From the NCBI GenBank assembly GCA_946186375.1, contig CAMHMZ010000004.1:28710-92709 (forward strand): a stretch of 64,000 nt of DNA, read 5' to 3'. The notes beneath the pieces were generated by a model that worked only from the letters and a program-made list of their open reading frames with translations, ran no database searches and was not told the DNA's origin. Made by a program: the position numbers and the translations under genes. Origin of the DNA: an uncultured Clostridia bacterium. Its GTDB lineage: Bacteria > Bacillota > Clostridia > Oscillospirales > Oscillospiraceae. Positions 1 through 8,529 of the stretch are shown here, piece after piece (position 1 is the stretch's first letter; the number at the start of each line of letters is the position of its first letter).

Positions 1-274
1 CCGGGCTGAGATATACGGTATCCACAGAGGCGCTCAGCGCAAGCGGACGACCCTTTGTATCGTAGATCGTGCCGCGAGAGGCCGTGGTCGGCGCCTCGCG
101 AAGCTGCTGGGCGACGGCCAGGTCTTCATAGAAGGCATGGTCCAGGATCTGCAGGCGGAAAAGCCTTGCGAGCAGCAGCGCCGTCGCCCCGATGCCAAAC
201 AGGGCCATCAGAACAACGATGCGCCGCAGCATCCGGCGCGTTGGCGCCGAGGCGCCCTTTTGGTCAACAGACAT
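1..274 (-). CDS. Penicillin-binding protein (FtsI/SpoVD type), N-terminus only
   Basis: The gene runs off the left edge of the window, so only the first 91 codons are seen. The product begins with a short basic cytoplasmic tail, then one hydrophobic segment (about residues 19-36), then a stretch reading LFRLQILDHAFYEDLA and SRGTIYDTKGRPLALSAS. That stretch is typical of the start of the dimerisation domain of class B penicillin-binding proteins, which cross-link septal or spore-cortex peptidoglycan. The catalytic transpeptidase domain lies outside the window. The ATG at 274 is preceded by AAAAGGAG. It follows ftsL by 72 bases in the usual mraZ-rsmH-ftsL-pbp order, so it is the fourth gene of the division operon. 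Whether it is the vegetative FtsI or the sporulation SpoVD cannot be decided from this part. Confidence 0.85.
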   Translation of the reverse strand, partial: MSVDQKGASAPTRRMLRRIVVLMALFGIGATALLLARLFRLQILDHAFYEDLAVAQQLREAPTTASRGTIYDTKGRPLALSASVDTVYLSP

Positions 275-346
275 AGCATACTCCTTTTGGCAAGCTTTGT
301 ACAGTATATTCCGCAGCTTTTCCGATTTTGCTATGTCTTTTTCTGT

Positions 347-634
347 CTATTTCAGACTGAGGAAGCGGAGCTGATCGCTCCGGCAGGGCTGCAGCCCCAG
401 CTCCTCGCGTGCGTATTTTTCCAGCGTCTCCAGGCTCACGCGGCTTTCGCAGCGGGCCAGGAGGACCTCATTTTCTGTTTTCAGCGCAGCGATCTCTGTC
501 TTCATCTGCGCTGCACGGTCGCTGACGGCCGTCATATGTGCCTCCGTCAGAAGACTCAGCACCAGCAGCAGTGCTGAGAAGCCGAGGCAGATCGCCCGAA
601 ACAGGGCGTCCGCAGTCCGCCGGGCGTCTCTCAT
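347..634 (-). CDS. ftsL: Cell division protein FtsL-like
   Basis: This 95-residue protein has one transmembrane segment (about residues 12-31) followed by a leucine- and charge-rich coiled coil (about 38-75), the size and layout of FtsL/DivIC. These proteins sit in the divisome and hold the septal peptidoglycan synthase in place. Sequence similarity within this family is low, so position carries most of the weight: it lies between rsmH and a class B penicillin-binding protein, exactly where ftsL is found in Firmicutes. Its start codon overlaps the rsmH stop by four bases, which indicates translational coupling. Confidence 0.8.
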   Translation of the reverse strand: MRDARRTADALFRAICLGFSALLLVLSLLTEAHMTAVSDRAAQMKTEIAALKTENEVLLARCESRVSLETLEKYAREELGLQPCRSDQLRFLSLK

Positions 635-1569
635 ACTCTCTCCGCTACGCGCAGCTTCGCACTTCTGGCGCGGGGATTGTCCGCAATCTCCTCCTCGGAA
701 GGGAGGATCGGCTTGCGGCTGACGCTTCTGAGCGTGCGCACGAAGCCGCAGGTGCAGATCGGCGCCTCACGCGGACAGGTGCAGCCGTTTTCGCGCGCGG
801 CGATCCCCTGCTTGACGATCCGGTCCTCCAGCGAATGAAAGCTGATGACGCAGAGGCGTCCGCCGGGGCGCAGGCAGTCAGGCGCCGTCTCCATCATGCG
901 CGCCACGGCGCCCAGCTCGTCGTTGACCGCAATGCGGATGGCCTGAAAGCTGCGCTTGGCCGGGTGCTGCTTTTCCCGCAGCGCGGCCGCGGGCATGGCG
1001 CTTTTGATGATCTGTACGAGCTCCTTGGTCGTTTCGATCGGCCGGAGCTCCCGTGCCTCGGTGATGGCGCGGGCGATCCGGCGTGCATAGCGCTCCTCCC
1101 CGTAGTCCCAGAGGATGCGGCTGAGCCGTTCCTCCGGCCAGGTGTTCACGAGCTCACAGGCGCTCAGGCTTTCGGTGCTGTCCATGCGCATATCGAGCGG
1201 CGCATCGCCCATATAGGAAAATCCCCGCTGTACCTCATCCAACTGCGGAGAGGACACACCGAGGTCAAAGAGCATCCCGTCCACGCCGCCGATTTCCAGC
1301 GAGCTCAGGATCTCCGCTGCGTCAGCAAAGTTTCCGTGGACGAGGCTCACCCTGTCCCCAAAGGGAGCGAGTCGCGCGCCGGCGCGCTCGATCGCCGTCG
1401 GGTCACGGTCGATGCCGATCAGGCGGCCCGTGGTCAAGCGGGAGGCGATCTCAAAGGAATGGCCGCCGAGACCCAGCGTTCCGTCGAGATAAACGCCGTC
1501 TGGACGGATATTCAGATTGTCGATGCATTCGTGCAGCAGCACCGAAACATGCTTCGCTTCCTGGCTCAA
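631..1569 (-). CDS. rsmH: 16S rRNA (cytosine-1402-N4)-methyltransferase RsmH
   Basis: The 312-residue product has the full length of RsmH (MraW), which methylates N4 of C1402 in the decoding centre of 16S rRNA with S-adenosylmethionine. It opens with HVSVLLHECIDNLNI, followed by the glycine-rich SAM-binding stretch DGTLGLGGHSFEIASR, and later has MLFDLGVSSPQLDEVQRGFS and VISFHSLEDRIVK, all signature blocks of this family. It overlaps mraZ upstream and ftsL downstream by four bases each, so the three are probably translated as a coupled unit. Confidence 0.97.
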   Translation of the reverse strand: MSQEAKHVSVLLHECIDNLNIRPDGVYLDGTLGLGGHSFEIASRLTTGRLIGIDRDPTAIERAGARLAPFGDRVSLVHGNFADAAEILSSLEIGGVDGMLFDLGVSSPQLDEVQRGFSYMGDAPLDMRMDSTESLSACELVNTWPEERLSRILWDYGEERYARRIARAITEARELRPIETTKELVQIIKSAMPAAALREKQHPAKRSFQAIRIAVNDELGAVARMMETAPDCLRPGGRLCVISFHSLEDRIVKQGIAARENGCTCPREAPICTCGFVRTLRSVSRKPILPSEEEIADNPRARSAKLRVAERV

Positions 1570-1982
1570 AATTCAAGCTCCTCCATCGCCGCCGCGATAT
1601 TCTCCGGCGTGACTTCCGCCGCGAAGACGGCGTTCCATGCCTCGCTGTCCCACAGCTCGGCATGATTGTTGCAGCCCACGACGGTCACATTCTTCGTAAA
1701 GCCCGCGTACTCCCGCAGATTTTGCGGGATCAGCGCTCTTCCCTGCGCGTCGAGCTCACAGCGGGCCGCCTGCGCGAAAAGCGGGCGCATCCGGCGCTGC
1801 CGGACATAGGGCATGGCACTGACCTTCTCTGAGAAAGCGTTCCATGCCTCGGCACTGTAGGCGCAAAGGCAGCGATCCATGGAAAGCGTCAGGTAAAACA
1901 CCTCGCCGAGCTCGTCCCGGAGCTTGGCCGGGATGAAAATACGCCCCTTGCTGTCCAGCGTGTGCTGGTATTCTCCTGTCAT
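1566..1982 (-). CDS. mraZ: Transcriptional regulator MraZ
   Basis: MraZ is an AbrB-fold DNA-binding protein that regulates its own division operon. The 138-residue product starts MTGEYQHTLDSKGRIFIPAK, the first of its two SpoVT/AbrB-type halves, and repeats the pattern near LDAQGRALIPQNLREYAG. An upstream in-frame ATG exists at 2018, but it falls inside the operator repeats and would add residues unlike the family. The ATG at 1982, behind a GGGGG ribosome site, gives the normal N-terminus. It is the first gene of the dcw operon, with promoter and operator directly upstream. Confidence 0.95.
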   Translation of the reverse strand: MTGEYQHTLDSKGRIFIPAKLRDELGEVFYLTLSMDRCLCAYSAEAWNAFSEKVSAMPYVRQRRMRPLFAQAARCELDAQGRALIPQNLREYAGFTKNVTVVGCNNHAELWDSEAWNAVFAAEVTPENIAAAMEELEF

Positions 1983-2008
1983 GGATGTCGCCCCCGTTTC
2001 TCTGTTTC

Positions 2009-2038
2009 CTTGCTCCATTTTGCTCCACTTTCACCCAC
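2009..2038 (-). promoter_or_regulatory. MraZ operator: three tandem 10-bp repeats
   Basis: Read on the minus strand, three adjacent 10-bp units follow each other without a gap: GTGGGTGAAA, GTGGAGCAAA, ATGGAGCAAG. The core (G/A)TGGRG at a 10-bp period, that is one helical turn, is the pattern recognised by MraZ multimers in characterised bacteria. The repeats lie between the -10 box and the mraZ start codon, so bound MraZ would cover the transcription start. Confidence 0.85.
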
Positions 2039-2049
2039 GTCGTGCTTCA

Positions 2050-2078
2050 ATTATAGGGGGCGCACAGGGAAAAATCAA
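2050..2078 (-). promoter_or_regulatory. Sigma-A promoter of the dcw operon
   Basis: On the minus strand the -35 box is TTGATT (2073-2078) and the -10 box TATAAT (2050-2055), separated by 17 bases. The predicted start site lies just upstream of the MraZ repeats. Confidence 0.85.
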
Positions 2079-2150
2079 GAGAAAATTTGTGTCGCTTTTT
2101 GTCATCTTTTGTCTGATTTTCGCCTCTTTTCATGCTTCCACAAGATATGG

Positions 2151-2198
2151 AAAAAGCAGCGGCGGAGAGACACAAGACGCGTCTTTCCACCGCTGCTT
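2151..2198 (-). terminator. Rho-independent terminator after the DivIVA-like gene
   Basis: On the minus strand the arms AAGCAGCGG and CCGCTGCTT enclose a loop of about 27 bases, followed by a T-run. It ends the coaD-side operon before the division operon promoter. Confidence 0.75.
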
Positions 2199-2221
2199 AC
2201 GACCTGCTATGTAGTTTTTTC

Positions 2222-2761
2222 TCAGTCTTCCTCGTCGTCGATCTCCGCCTGCGGAGCGGCGGGGCGGGGCTGAGCGGCCGCGCGCGCATTCTGTGCGGCG
2301 CTGCCGGCGGCGTTGAAGGCGGAGTGCGCGCCGCGCAGTGCAGTCAGCGCGGTGCTTACGCTCTGCTCGGCCTGGCGCATCATATCGTCCACGTAATCGC
2401 TGGCGACACGGCGGAGCTCACTGGATTTGGCCTCGGCCGAGGAGATCATCTCTGCGCTGCGGGCCTTGGCCACGCGCACGACCTCCTGCTCCTCCACCAT
2501 GATGCGGGCCTTCTCTTCGGCGGTCTTGCGCAGGGCTTCGGCCTCGCGCTTGGCATTGCCGATGAATTCGTCGCGCGCGGCGACGAGGCGCTTGGCCTCC
2601 GCGAGAGCGGTGGGCAGATTGGCCTTGATGTCGTTGATGATTTCAAGCGCCTTGTCACGCTCGATGATGCACTTGTCATTGCCGAGCGGAACGCCCCAGG
2701 CCTCGTTGACCATATTGTAAAGACTGTCCAGAAGGGCGATGATATCGTTTCTGTTATCCAT
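2222..2761 (-). CDS. DivIVA-like coiled-coil protein, conserved hypothetical
   Basis: The 179-residue protein opens with NDIIALLDSLYNMVNEAWGVPLGNDKCIIER, then forms a long charged helix rich in Ala, Glu, Lys and Arg (about residues 45-140) that predicts a coiled coil, and ends in an Ala/Pro-rich tail closing in EIDDEED. There is no signal peptide or membrane segment. The helical part resembles DivIVA-family and ATP-synthase-b-like coiled coils, and proteins of this kind often lie next to coaD in Clostridia. I infer a structural or scaffolding role at the cell envelope, but the sequence gives no direct proof. It overlaps the coaD end by 8 bases and is the last gene of rsmD-coaD. Confidence 0.7.
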   Translation of the reverse strand: MDNRNDIIALLDSLYNMVNEAWGVPLGNDKCIIERDKALEIINDIKANLPTALAEAKRLVAARDEFIGNAKREAEALRKTAEEKARIMVEEQEVVRVAKARSAEMISSAEAKSSELRRVASDYVDDMMRQAEQSVSTALTALRGAHSAFNAAGSAAQNARAAAQPRPAAPQAEIDDEED

Positions 2762-3254
2762 GCTTCGGCCTCCATTGCTTCGCTTTTTCTTCTATCTCGT
2801 CCTTCAGCTCGTTTGGTACGAGGCCGGTGAGATCTGCGCCGTAGCGCGCCATCTCGCGGACGACGGACGAGCTGAGGAAGGTGTACTTTCCGCTGGCGGT
2901 CAAAAACATCGTTTCCAGCTGGGGGTTGATGTTTTTATTGATGAGATCCATCTGGAATTCATACTCAAAGTCGGACGCGGCGCGCAGGCCCTTGACGATC
3001 ACGGCGCCCTCATACTGCTTCGCGTACTCCGCGAGCAGCCTGTCGGAGGTGTCCACGACGACGTTCGGGTAGCGCTCGCAGGCGCGGCGCGCCATATCGG
3101 CCCGCTCCTCCAGGGAGAACATGGGCGAGGACTTGGTGGAGTTGACCATGATGCAGACGATCACCCGGTCAAAGATCTTGCTGCAGCGGCGAACGATATT
3201 CAGATGCCCCAGGGTGATCGGATCAAAGCTGCCCGGGCAGATGGCTGTCCTCAT
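2754..3254 (-). CDS. coaD: Phosphopantetheine adenylyltransferase CoaD
   Basis: CoaD transfers AMP from ATP to 4'-phosphopantetheine, the fourth step of coenzyme A synthesis. The 166-residue product has the usual length. The nucleotidyltransferase signature CPGSFDPITLGHLNIV, with TLGH as the (T/H)xGH motif, is at residues 6-21, and the ATP/phosphate-binding block FLSSSVVREMARYGADL lies near the C-terminus. Its start overlaps the rsmD stop by one base (TGATG). The pair rsmD-coaD is a common arrangement in Firmicutes. Confidence 0.97.
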   Translation of the reverse strand: MRTAICPGSFDPITLGHLNIVRRCSKIFDRVIVCIMVNSTKSSPMFSLEERADMARRACERYPNVVVDTSDRLLAEYAKQYEGAVIVKGLRAASDFEYEFQMDLINKNINPQLETMFLTASGKYTFLSSSVVREMARYGADLTGLVPNELKDEIEEKAKQWRPKHG

Positions 3255-3805
3255 CAGAGCGTGGTCTCCTTCGCTTCTTTTATATAGAAGGCAAGCTTTA
3301 CCTTGCCGTAAACATATTCCTTCCTTTTGCGGTAGGGAGAGGCCATTTCCGGCAGCACTTCCTCCCGGCGAGCCTCACAGATGATTATACCACCTTCCGA
3401 CAAGTTGTCAACCGATTTGATGGTTTCCAGCACCGGCTGATAAAGCCCCGCGTCGTAGGGCGGATCGACGAAAATCAGGTCGAAGCGGCCGCCGCGCCGC
3501 AGATAGGCGACCGCGTCCTCCTGCAGGACCTGTCCGGTCAGTCCGCAGGCGCGGAGATTGTCCTTCACGATGCGCAGGGCCTGTCTGTCCCGGTCGACAA
3601 AAACGGCCTCCGCCGCGCCGCGGCTGAGCGCCTCGATGCCCAGCTGCCCCGTTCCGGCGAAGAGGTCGAGCACGCGCCGGCCCTCCACGTCGAACTGCAG
3701 GATATTGAACAGCGACTCCTTGACATTGTCGGTCGTGGGGCGGATATCGTAGTTTTCCGGGGTTTTCAGCTTCCTGCCTCTGGCAGAGCCCGTGATGACC
3801 CGCAT
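3254..3805 (-). CDS. rsmD: 16S rRNA (guanine-966-N2)-methyltransferase RsmD
   Basis: The 183-residue protein is a Rossmann-fold methyltransferase that modifies G966 of 16S rRNA. It begins MRVITGSARGRKLKTPE, typical of RsmD, continues with RPTTDNVKESLFNIL, has the SAM-binding motif VLDLFAGTGQLGIEALSRGA, and carries the catalytic DPPY motif in IFVDPPYDAG. It is separated from uvrC by 19 bases and coupled to coaD. Confidence 0.95.
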   Translation of the reverse strand: MRVITGSARGRKLKTPENYDIRPTTDNVKESLFNILQFDVEGRRVLDLFAGTGQLGIEALSRGAAEAVFVDRDRQALRIVKDNLRACGLTGQVLQEDAVAYLRRGGRFDLIFVDPPYDAGLYQPVLETIKSVDNLSEGGIIICEARREEVLPEMASPYRKRKEYVYGKVKLAFYIKEAKETTL

Positions 3806-3824
3806 ACGCCTGGCCTCCTCTCAG

Positions 3825-5654
3825 TCAGTCTTCAGCGGAGGACGTCTCTTCCTCCGTATGGAAATAGGCATAGACCGCCTGTGCGGTGTTCTTTGGCACG
3901 ACTTTGCAGAGCTCCTCCAGGCCCGCCTCGCGGATCGCGCGCACGGACTTGAAGGCGCGCACCAGCTCGTCACGCCGCTTCGGCCCGACGCCCGGGATCT
4001 TGTCGAGGCTCGAGCCGTAGGCCTCCTGGCGCAGGAGCCTCTGATACTCGATGGAATAGCGGTGCGTCTCCTCCTGGATATTGCCGACGAGGGCAAAGAC
4101 GGCGGGGTTTGCCTGGATGCCGATCTCGCGCCCGTCCGAGGTGATGAGCGCTCGCGTGCGGTGGCGGTCGTCCTTCACCATGCCGAAGACCGGCAGGCTG
4201 AGACCGAGCTCGCGCAGAGCCTCTTCGGCCACGGCGGCGTGGCGGTCGCCGCCGTCGATGAGCAGCAGATCCGGCAGCGGCGCGAACTTCTCGTCCCCGT
4301 CCAGAAAGCGCTGCAGGCGGCGGGACACGGCCTGGTGCATGCTGGCATAGTCGTCCTGCTGCTCCAGATCGCGGATGCGAAAGCGGCGGAAGTCCTTTCG
4401 CACGGGCTTGCCGTCGATGTGCACGGTCATGCCCGCGACGATGCCGCTGTCACGCAGGTTCGAGATATCAAAGGCCTCGATCCGGTGCGGGAAAGCCTCC
4501 AGTTCGAGCGCCTTCTGCAGCCACTCCAGGGTCTTGCTGCGGCGCTGGGCGGCCGTCGTGCGGCGCAGGATCTCCTCGCGGGCATTGAGCGCGGCGCTCT
4601 CGATGAGCCGCATGCGCTCGCCGCGCTTCGGCGTTTCGAGATGCACCTTTCGTCCCCCCTGTTCATTCAGAAGGGCCTCCAGCTCTTCGCGGTCCTCCAG
4701 CTCCAGAGGCAGCAGCACGGTCTTTGGCAGCGCGCCGCGCCGGGCGGCGTAATACTGGCGCACGAGACCCGATACGGCCTCCGCATCCTCCTCGAGCGGC
4801 TCGTCGAGCATCTCCACATCCTTCCCGGCCAGGTCGCCGGATACAAAGTGGAGGACGGTAAAGCAGCTCTTCGCGCCCCGGCAGAAGCCGACGGCGTCGG
4901 TGTCGGCAAAGGCGGTGGAGATGACGCGCTGGCGGTTGGTAAGGTGCTCGATGGCACGCTTGCGGTCGCGCAGCTCCGCTGCGTATTCAAAGCGCAGCTC
5001 CTCCGCGGCCTGCTCCATCTGCCGCGTGAGCTCGTCCAGAAGCTCGCCGCTCTTTCCCTCGAGGATCAAAACGGCCTGCTCCATGCGCCTGCGATAGTCC
5101 TCGGCGGAGCTGTCCTTCAGGCACCAGCCCGCGCAGGCGCCCATGTGGTAATTGAGACAGGGGCGCTCCCTGCCGATATCCCGGGGGAATTTCCGGCCGC
5201 AGTCGGGCAGCAGCAGCGCCTTGCTGAGCGTGGAGATGATCTCCTTGGTCTGGCCGCGGCTGCCGAAGGGCCCGAGATAGCGCGCGCCGTCCTTGCCGGC
5301 GCGGTTGGCAATGCTCATGGTCGGATAGGCGCTTTTGACGTCCACGCGGATGAAGGGATAGCCCTTGTCGTCCTTGAGGAGAATGTTGTAGTGCGGCTTG
5401 TGGCGCTTGATGAGCGAGTTTTCCAGCACCAGCGCTTCAAATTCGCTCCCGGCCACGATGACGTTGAAGTCCTCCACCTTTTCCACCATGGCGGCCACCT
5501 TCGGCAGGTGCTCGCCGTGGAAATAGCTGCTGACGCGGTTTTTGAGCTTTTTCGCCTTTCCGACGTAGATGACTTCGCCGTGTTTGTCGAGCATGATGTA
5601 CACGCCGGGCAGCAGCGGCAGCTTATTCGCTTTTTCGGCAAGGGTCTCCGGCAT
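3825..5654 (-). CDS. uvrC: UvrABC system protein C
   Basis: UvrC makes both incisions in nucleotide excision repair. The 609-residue product contains the N-terminal GIY-YIG nuclease (GVYIM at about 17-21, IYVGKAKKLKNRV at about 29-41), a Cys-containing linker (CGRKFPRDIG ... RPCLNYHMGACAGWC), a UvrB-binding UVR segment near residue 200, the RNase-H-like second nuclease (LLLIDGGDRHAAVA), and a C-terminal helix-hairpin-helix with IPGVGPKRRDELV. The ATG at 5654 has an AGGAGGGAC ribosome site. The T-run of the preceding HPr terminator lies directly beside this site, so little leader is left between the two. Confidence 0.97.
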   Translation of the reverse strand: MPETLAEKANKLPLLPGVYIMLDKHGEVIYVGKAKKLKNRVSSYFHGEHLPKVAAMVEKVEDFNVIVAGSEFEALVLENSLIKRHKPHYNILLKDDKGYPFIRVDVKSAYPTMSIANRAGKDGARYLGPFGSRGQTKEIISTLSKALLLPDCGRKFPRDIGRERPCLNYHMGACAGWCLKDSSAEDYRRRMEQAVLILEGKSGELLDELTRQMEQAAEELRFEYAAELRDRKRAIEHLTNRQRVISTAFADTDAVGFCRGAKSCFTVLHFVSGDLAGKDVEMLDEPLEEDAEAVSGLVRQYYAARRGALPKTVLLPLELEDREELEALLNEQGGRKVHLETPKRGERMRLIESAALNAREEILRRTTAAQRRSKTLEWLQKALELEAFPHRIEAFDISNLRDSGIVAGMTVHIDGKPVRKDFRRFRIRDLEQQDDYASMHQAVSRRLQRFLDGDEKFAPLPDLLLIDGGDRHAAVAEEALRELGLSLPVFGMVKDDRHRTRALITSDGREIGIQANPAVFALVGNIQEETHRYSIEYQRLLRQEAYGSSLDKIPGVGPKRRDELVRAFKSVRAIREAGLEELCKVVPKNTAQAVYAYFHTEEETSSAED

Positions 5655-5668
5655 ATGCGTCCCTCCTG

Positions 5669-5702
5669 AAAAAGAGGAGGCGTGTGAAAACCCACACGCC
5701 TC
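5669..5702 (-). terminator. Terminator between ptsH and uvrC
   Basis: On the minus strand the perfect 10-bp stem GAGGCGTGTG/CACACGCCTC, with a six-base loop, is followed closely by TTTTT. It lies directly upstream of the uvrC ribosome site. Confidence 0.85.
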
Positions 5703-5726
5703 TGCAACTTTTGGCTATTGAAAAGC

Positions 5727-5990
5727 TTATTCGGAAAAATCAGCGTCGATCAGAGCGGAAAGCGTCTCGATCGCGGCATCCTCGTCGGCGCCGTCAGCGA
5801 TGATCGTGACAGGCGTTCCCTTGACGATCCCGAGGGAAAGAACGCCCAGCAGGCTCTTGGCATTGACGCGCCGGTCTTCCTTCTCCACCCAAATGCTGCT
5901 CTTGAACTCATTGGCTTTCTGAATGAAAAACGTCGCGGGTCTGGCGTGAAGGCCCACCTGATTGTTGATGACTACCTCTTTGCTGATCAT
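5727..5990 (-). CDS. ptsH: Phosphocarrier protein HPr
   Basis: The 87-residue protein has the HPr phosphorylation site His15 in VGLHARPA and the regulatory serine Ser46 in NAKSLLGVLSLG. It can therefore act both in the PEP-dependent sugar phosphotransferase chain and, when Ser46 is phosphorylated by HPr kinase, in CcpA-type catabolite control. The start at 5990 is preceded by AAAGGAGAGG; a longer frame starting at 6017 would include that ribosome site. It stands alone between mutS2 and a strong terminator, separate from any enzyme I gene. Confidence 0.93.
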   Translation of the reverse strand: MISKEVVINNQVGLHARPATFFIQKANEFKSSIWVEKEDRRVNAKSLLGVLSLGIVKGTPVTIIADGADEDAAIETLSALIDADFSE

Positions 5991-6127
5991 ACTCGCCTCT
6001 CCTTTTATTATAAACAAGAATGTACCCCTTCGTACGCCTATACCTTAACAAATTTTCAGACAATCGTCAACCGCGTTTCCGCCGTTTCGTTGTTTTTCAC
6101 ATTTCTTTCCACGTACTCGGCCTGTTT

Positions 6128-8503
6128 TTATTTCAGTTCGACCACAGTCACGCCGGTCTCGCCCTCGCCATAGCGTCCAAGCCGGAAGGACTTGACGTGT
6201 TTATTCCTGCGCAGCATGTCCTGGATCGCCTGGCGCAGCACGCCCGTGCCCTTTCCGTGGATGATGCGCACACTCCCAAGGCGCGCCATGACGGCGCTGT
6301 CGAGATAGCGCTCGGCGGCCAGGACTGCCTCCACAGCCTCCAGGCCGCGCAGATCGATCTCGGAGGCCAGCCCCGCGCTGCGAAGCGTCGCGCCGCCGGA
6401 GGAGCCGCTTGTCTTCGGCTTGGGCGCGCTCTCCCCTTCCAGAAGCAGAACCTCGTCCTCGCGGGCGGTGACTGTCATGATCCCGGCGCGCAGCGTGAGC
6501 AGGCGGTCCGGGGAGATGTCCGTGACGCTGGCCTTGACGCCCATGGACTTGATCTGCACCGTGTCCCCCACGCGCAGCGCGCGGGCCGACTTCTTTTCCT
6601 CCACGGGGGCGCTCCTCTGAGGCTGCAGCTGCTCGCCCGCCTTGTTCAGCCGGCGGCGCAGCTCGCTGCGGGCCTCGTTGATGCGCTGGGCGTCTTCCTC
6701 TTCGTTGGCGCGGCGGCGCATATCGTCGAGCTCCCGGAAGGTCTCCTCGGCGGCGGCGCGCGCCTCTTCAAGCACCCGCTCCGCCTCGCGGCGCGCCTTC
6801 TGGTCGGCCTTCTCCAGACGCACCTCGAGCTCCGCGCGCAGGAAGGCAGCCTTTTTCGCGTTCTCCTCCGCCTCGCGCAGCTTTTTCTGCGCCTCGCTGC
6901 GCTCTTTTTCAAGCTGCAGGCGGGTCTGCTCCAGCTTTTCGATCGTGGCCTCGAAGCTCGCGCTCTCGGTGCCGACGCGGCTCTGCGCCTCCTGAATGAT
7001 CCCCTCTCCGAGACCGAGGCGGCGTGAGATGGCAAAAGCGTTGGACTTGCCCGGGATGCCCACCATGAGACGGTAGGTCGGGCGCAGCGTCTCCACGTCG
7101 AATTCGCAGGAGGCGTTCTGCACGCCCTTCTCGTTGGTGGCATAGACCTTCAGCTCGGCATAGTGCGTGGTGGCGGCGATCATGGCCCCGCGGCGGCGCG
7201 CGTATTCGATGATGGCGATTGCGAGGGCCGCGCCCTCGGTGGGATCGGTGCCCGCGCCGAGCTCGTCAAAGAGAAGGAGCGAGTCTCCCCCGCACTCGTC
7301 AAGGATGCTGACGATGTTCGTCATGTGGGCCGAGAAGGTCGAGAGGCTCTGCTCGATGCTCTGCTCGTCGCCGATATCGGCAAGGATATGCTCAAAGACC
7401 GGCAGGAGGCTTCCGTCCGCGGCCGGGATGTGCAATCCGCACTGGTTCATGGCTGCGAGCAGGCCGATCGTCTTGAGCGAGACGGTCTTGCCGCCGGTGT
7501 TGGGCCCGGTGATGACGAGGGTATCGAAGGCGTCGCCGAGCTCCACGTCGATAGGCACGGCCTTGGCCGGGTCGAGCAGCGGATGGCGCGCCTTGCGCAG
7601 CACGATCCCCTTCGTGTCGAGCCCGGCGCTCTGTCCGTCCATCTTGTAGGAGAGCTTGGCCTTGGCAAAGATCAGATCCAGCCGGACAAGGCAGTCGTAG
7701 TCGGAGCTGATATCGTCACGGTGTTCGGCGCAGTCAGCCGAGAGCTCGGCGAGGATGCGCTCAATCTCGAGCTTTTCCTTGGCCGCGAGCTCCCGAAGCT
7801 CGTTGTTGGCCTTCACCGCGGCCATCGGCTCGACAAAGAGCGTCATGCCGGTGGAGGAGATATCGTGTACGAGCCCCGGCACCGCGCCCTTGTGGTCGGC
7901 CTTGACGGGGACCACGAAGCGGTCCGAGCGCATGGTGATGATGGGCTCCTGCAGGGCCTTGGCATAGGAGGGCGAGGAGATGATCTTCTGCAGCGCGTCC
8001 CGGGCGCGGGCCGCGGCGGCGCGCATCTGCCGGCGGATCGTCGCCAGCTCCGGCGAGGCGGCGTCGGCGATCTCGTCCTCGCCGAGGATGGAGGTGAAGA
8101 TCTTCTCCTCCAGGAATTTATTGGCGTGCAGAGCGTGGAAGAGATAGTCGATGGGCGTCTTGCCCACGCTGTCGTCCGAGAGATAGCCGCGCACGAGCCG
8201 CGCGCACTGCAGCACGCGCGCGATATCCAGAAGCTCGCGCGTGTTGAGCGCGCCGCCCAGATCAGCGCGGGAGAGCGAGGGGCGCACGTCCCGGACGCCC
8301 GAAAAGGAGGGGCTGCCGCGCACGACCATCATGGTCTTGGCCGCGCTTGTCTCCTCCAGGCGCCGCGCGACCTCCGCCCGGTCAGACGAAGGCGTGAGCG
8401 CGAGGGCGAGCTCCTTGGCGGTCTCCCCTACGGCCTGCTGTGCGAGCATGCCCAGCACGGCGGGCAGCTCGAGCGTCTGTAAAGATTTTTCAAAAAACGT
8501 CAT
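6128..8503 (-). CDS. mutS2: Endonuclease MutS2 (Smr-domain MutS homologue)
   Basis: The 791-residue product has the MutS core without the mismatch-recognition domain I, the Walker A motif ITGPNTGGKT, the ABC-type block LSTFSAHMTNIV, Walker B LLLFDELGAGTDPTEGAAL, a long charged coiled coil (about 510-640), and a C-terminal Smr nuclease domain (DLRGLEAVEAVLAAERYL ... IIHGKGTGVLRQAI). MutS2 suppresses recombination and, in Bacillus, also acts on collided ribosomes. The ATG at 8503 with an AGAGGAT ribosome site is preferred to an in-frame TTG at 8533 because it gives the family N-terminus MTFFEKSLQTLE. Confidence 0.95.
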   Translation of the reverse strand: MTFFEKSLQTLELPAVLGMLAQQAVGETAKELALALTPSSDRAEVARRLEETSAAKTMMVVRGSPSFSGVRDVRPSLSRADLGGALNTRELLDIARVLQCARLVRGYLSDDSVGKTPIDYLFHALHANKFLEEKIFTSILGEDEIADAASPELATIRRQMRAAAARARDALQKIISSPSYAKALQEPIITMRSDRFVVPVKADHKGAVPGLVHDISSTGMTLFVEPMAAVKANNELRELAAKEKLEIERILAELSADCAEHRDDISSDYDCLVRLDLIFAKAKLSYKMDGQSAGLDTKGIVLRKARHPLLDPAKAVPIDVELGDAFDTLVITGPNTGGKTVSLKTIGLLAAMNQCGLHIPAADGSLLPVFEHILADIGDEQSIEQSLSTFSAHMTNIVSILDECGGDSLLLFDELGAGTDPTEGAALAIAIIEYARRRGAMIAATTHYAELKVYATNEKGVQNASCEFDVETLRPTYRLMVGIPGKSNAFAISRRLGLGEGIIQEAQSRVGTESASFEATIEKLEQTRLQLEKERSEAQKKLREAEENAKKAAFLRAELEVRLEKADQKARREAERVLEEARAAAEETFRELDDMRRRANEEEDAQRINEARSELRRRLNKAGEQLQPQRSAPVEEKKSARALRVGDTVQIKSMGVKASVTDISPDRLLTLRAGIMTVTAREDEVLLLEGESAPKPKTSGSSGGATLRSAGLASEIDLRGLEAVEAVLAAERYLDSAVMARLGSVRIIHGKGTGVLRQAIQDMLRRNKHVKSFRLGRYGEGETGVTVVELK

Positions 8504-8529
8504 GGTTTTTATCCTCTGTATCTTTCGGT

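Noticed and set aside
1982..2018. A longer N-terminus for MraZ starting at 2018
   Set aside because: The ATG lies inside the third operator repeat and the extra residues are not MraZ-like; the ATG at 1982 has a ribosome site.
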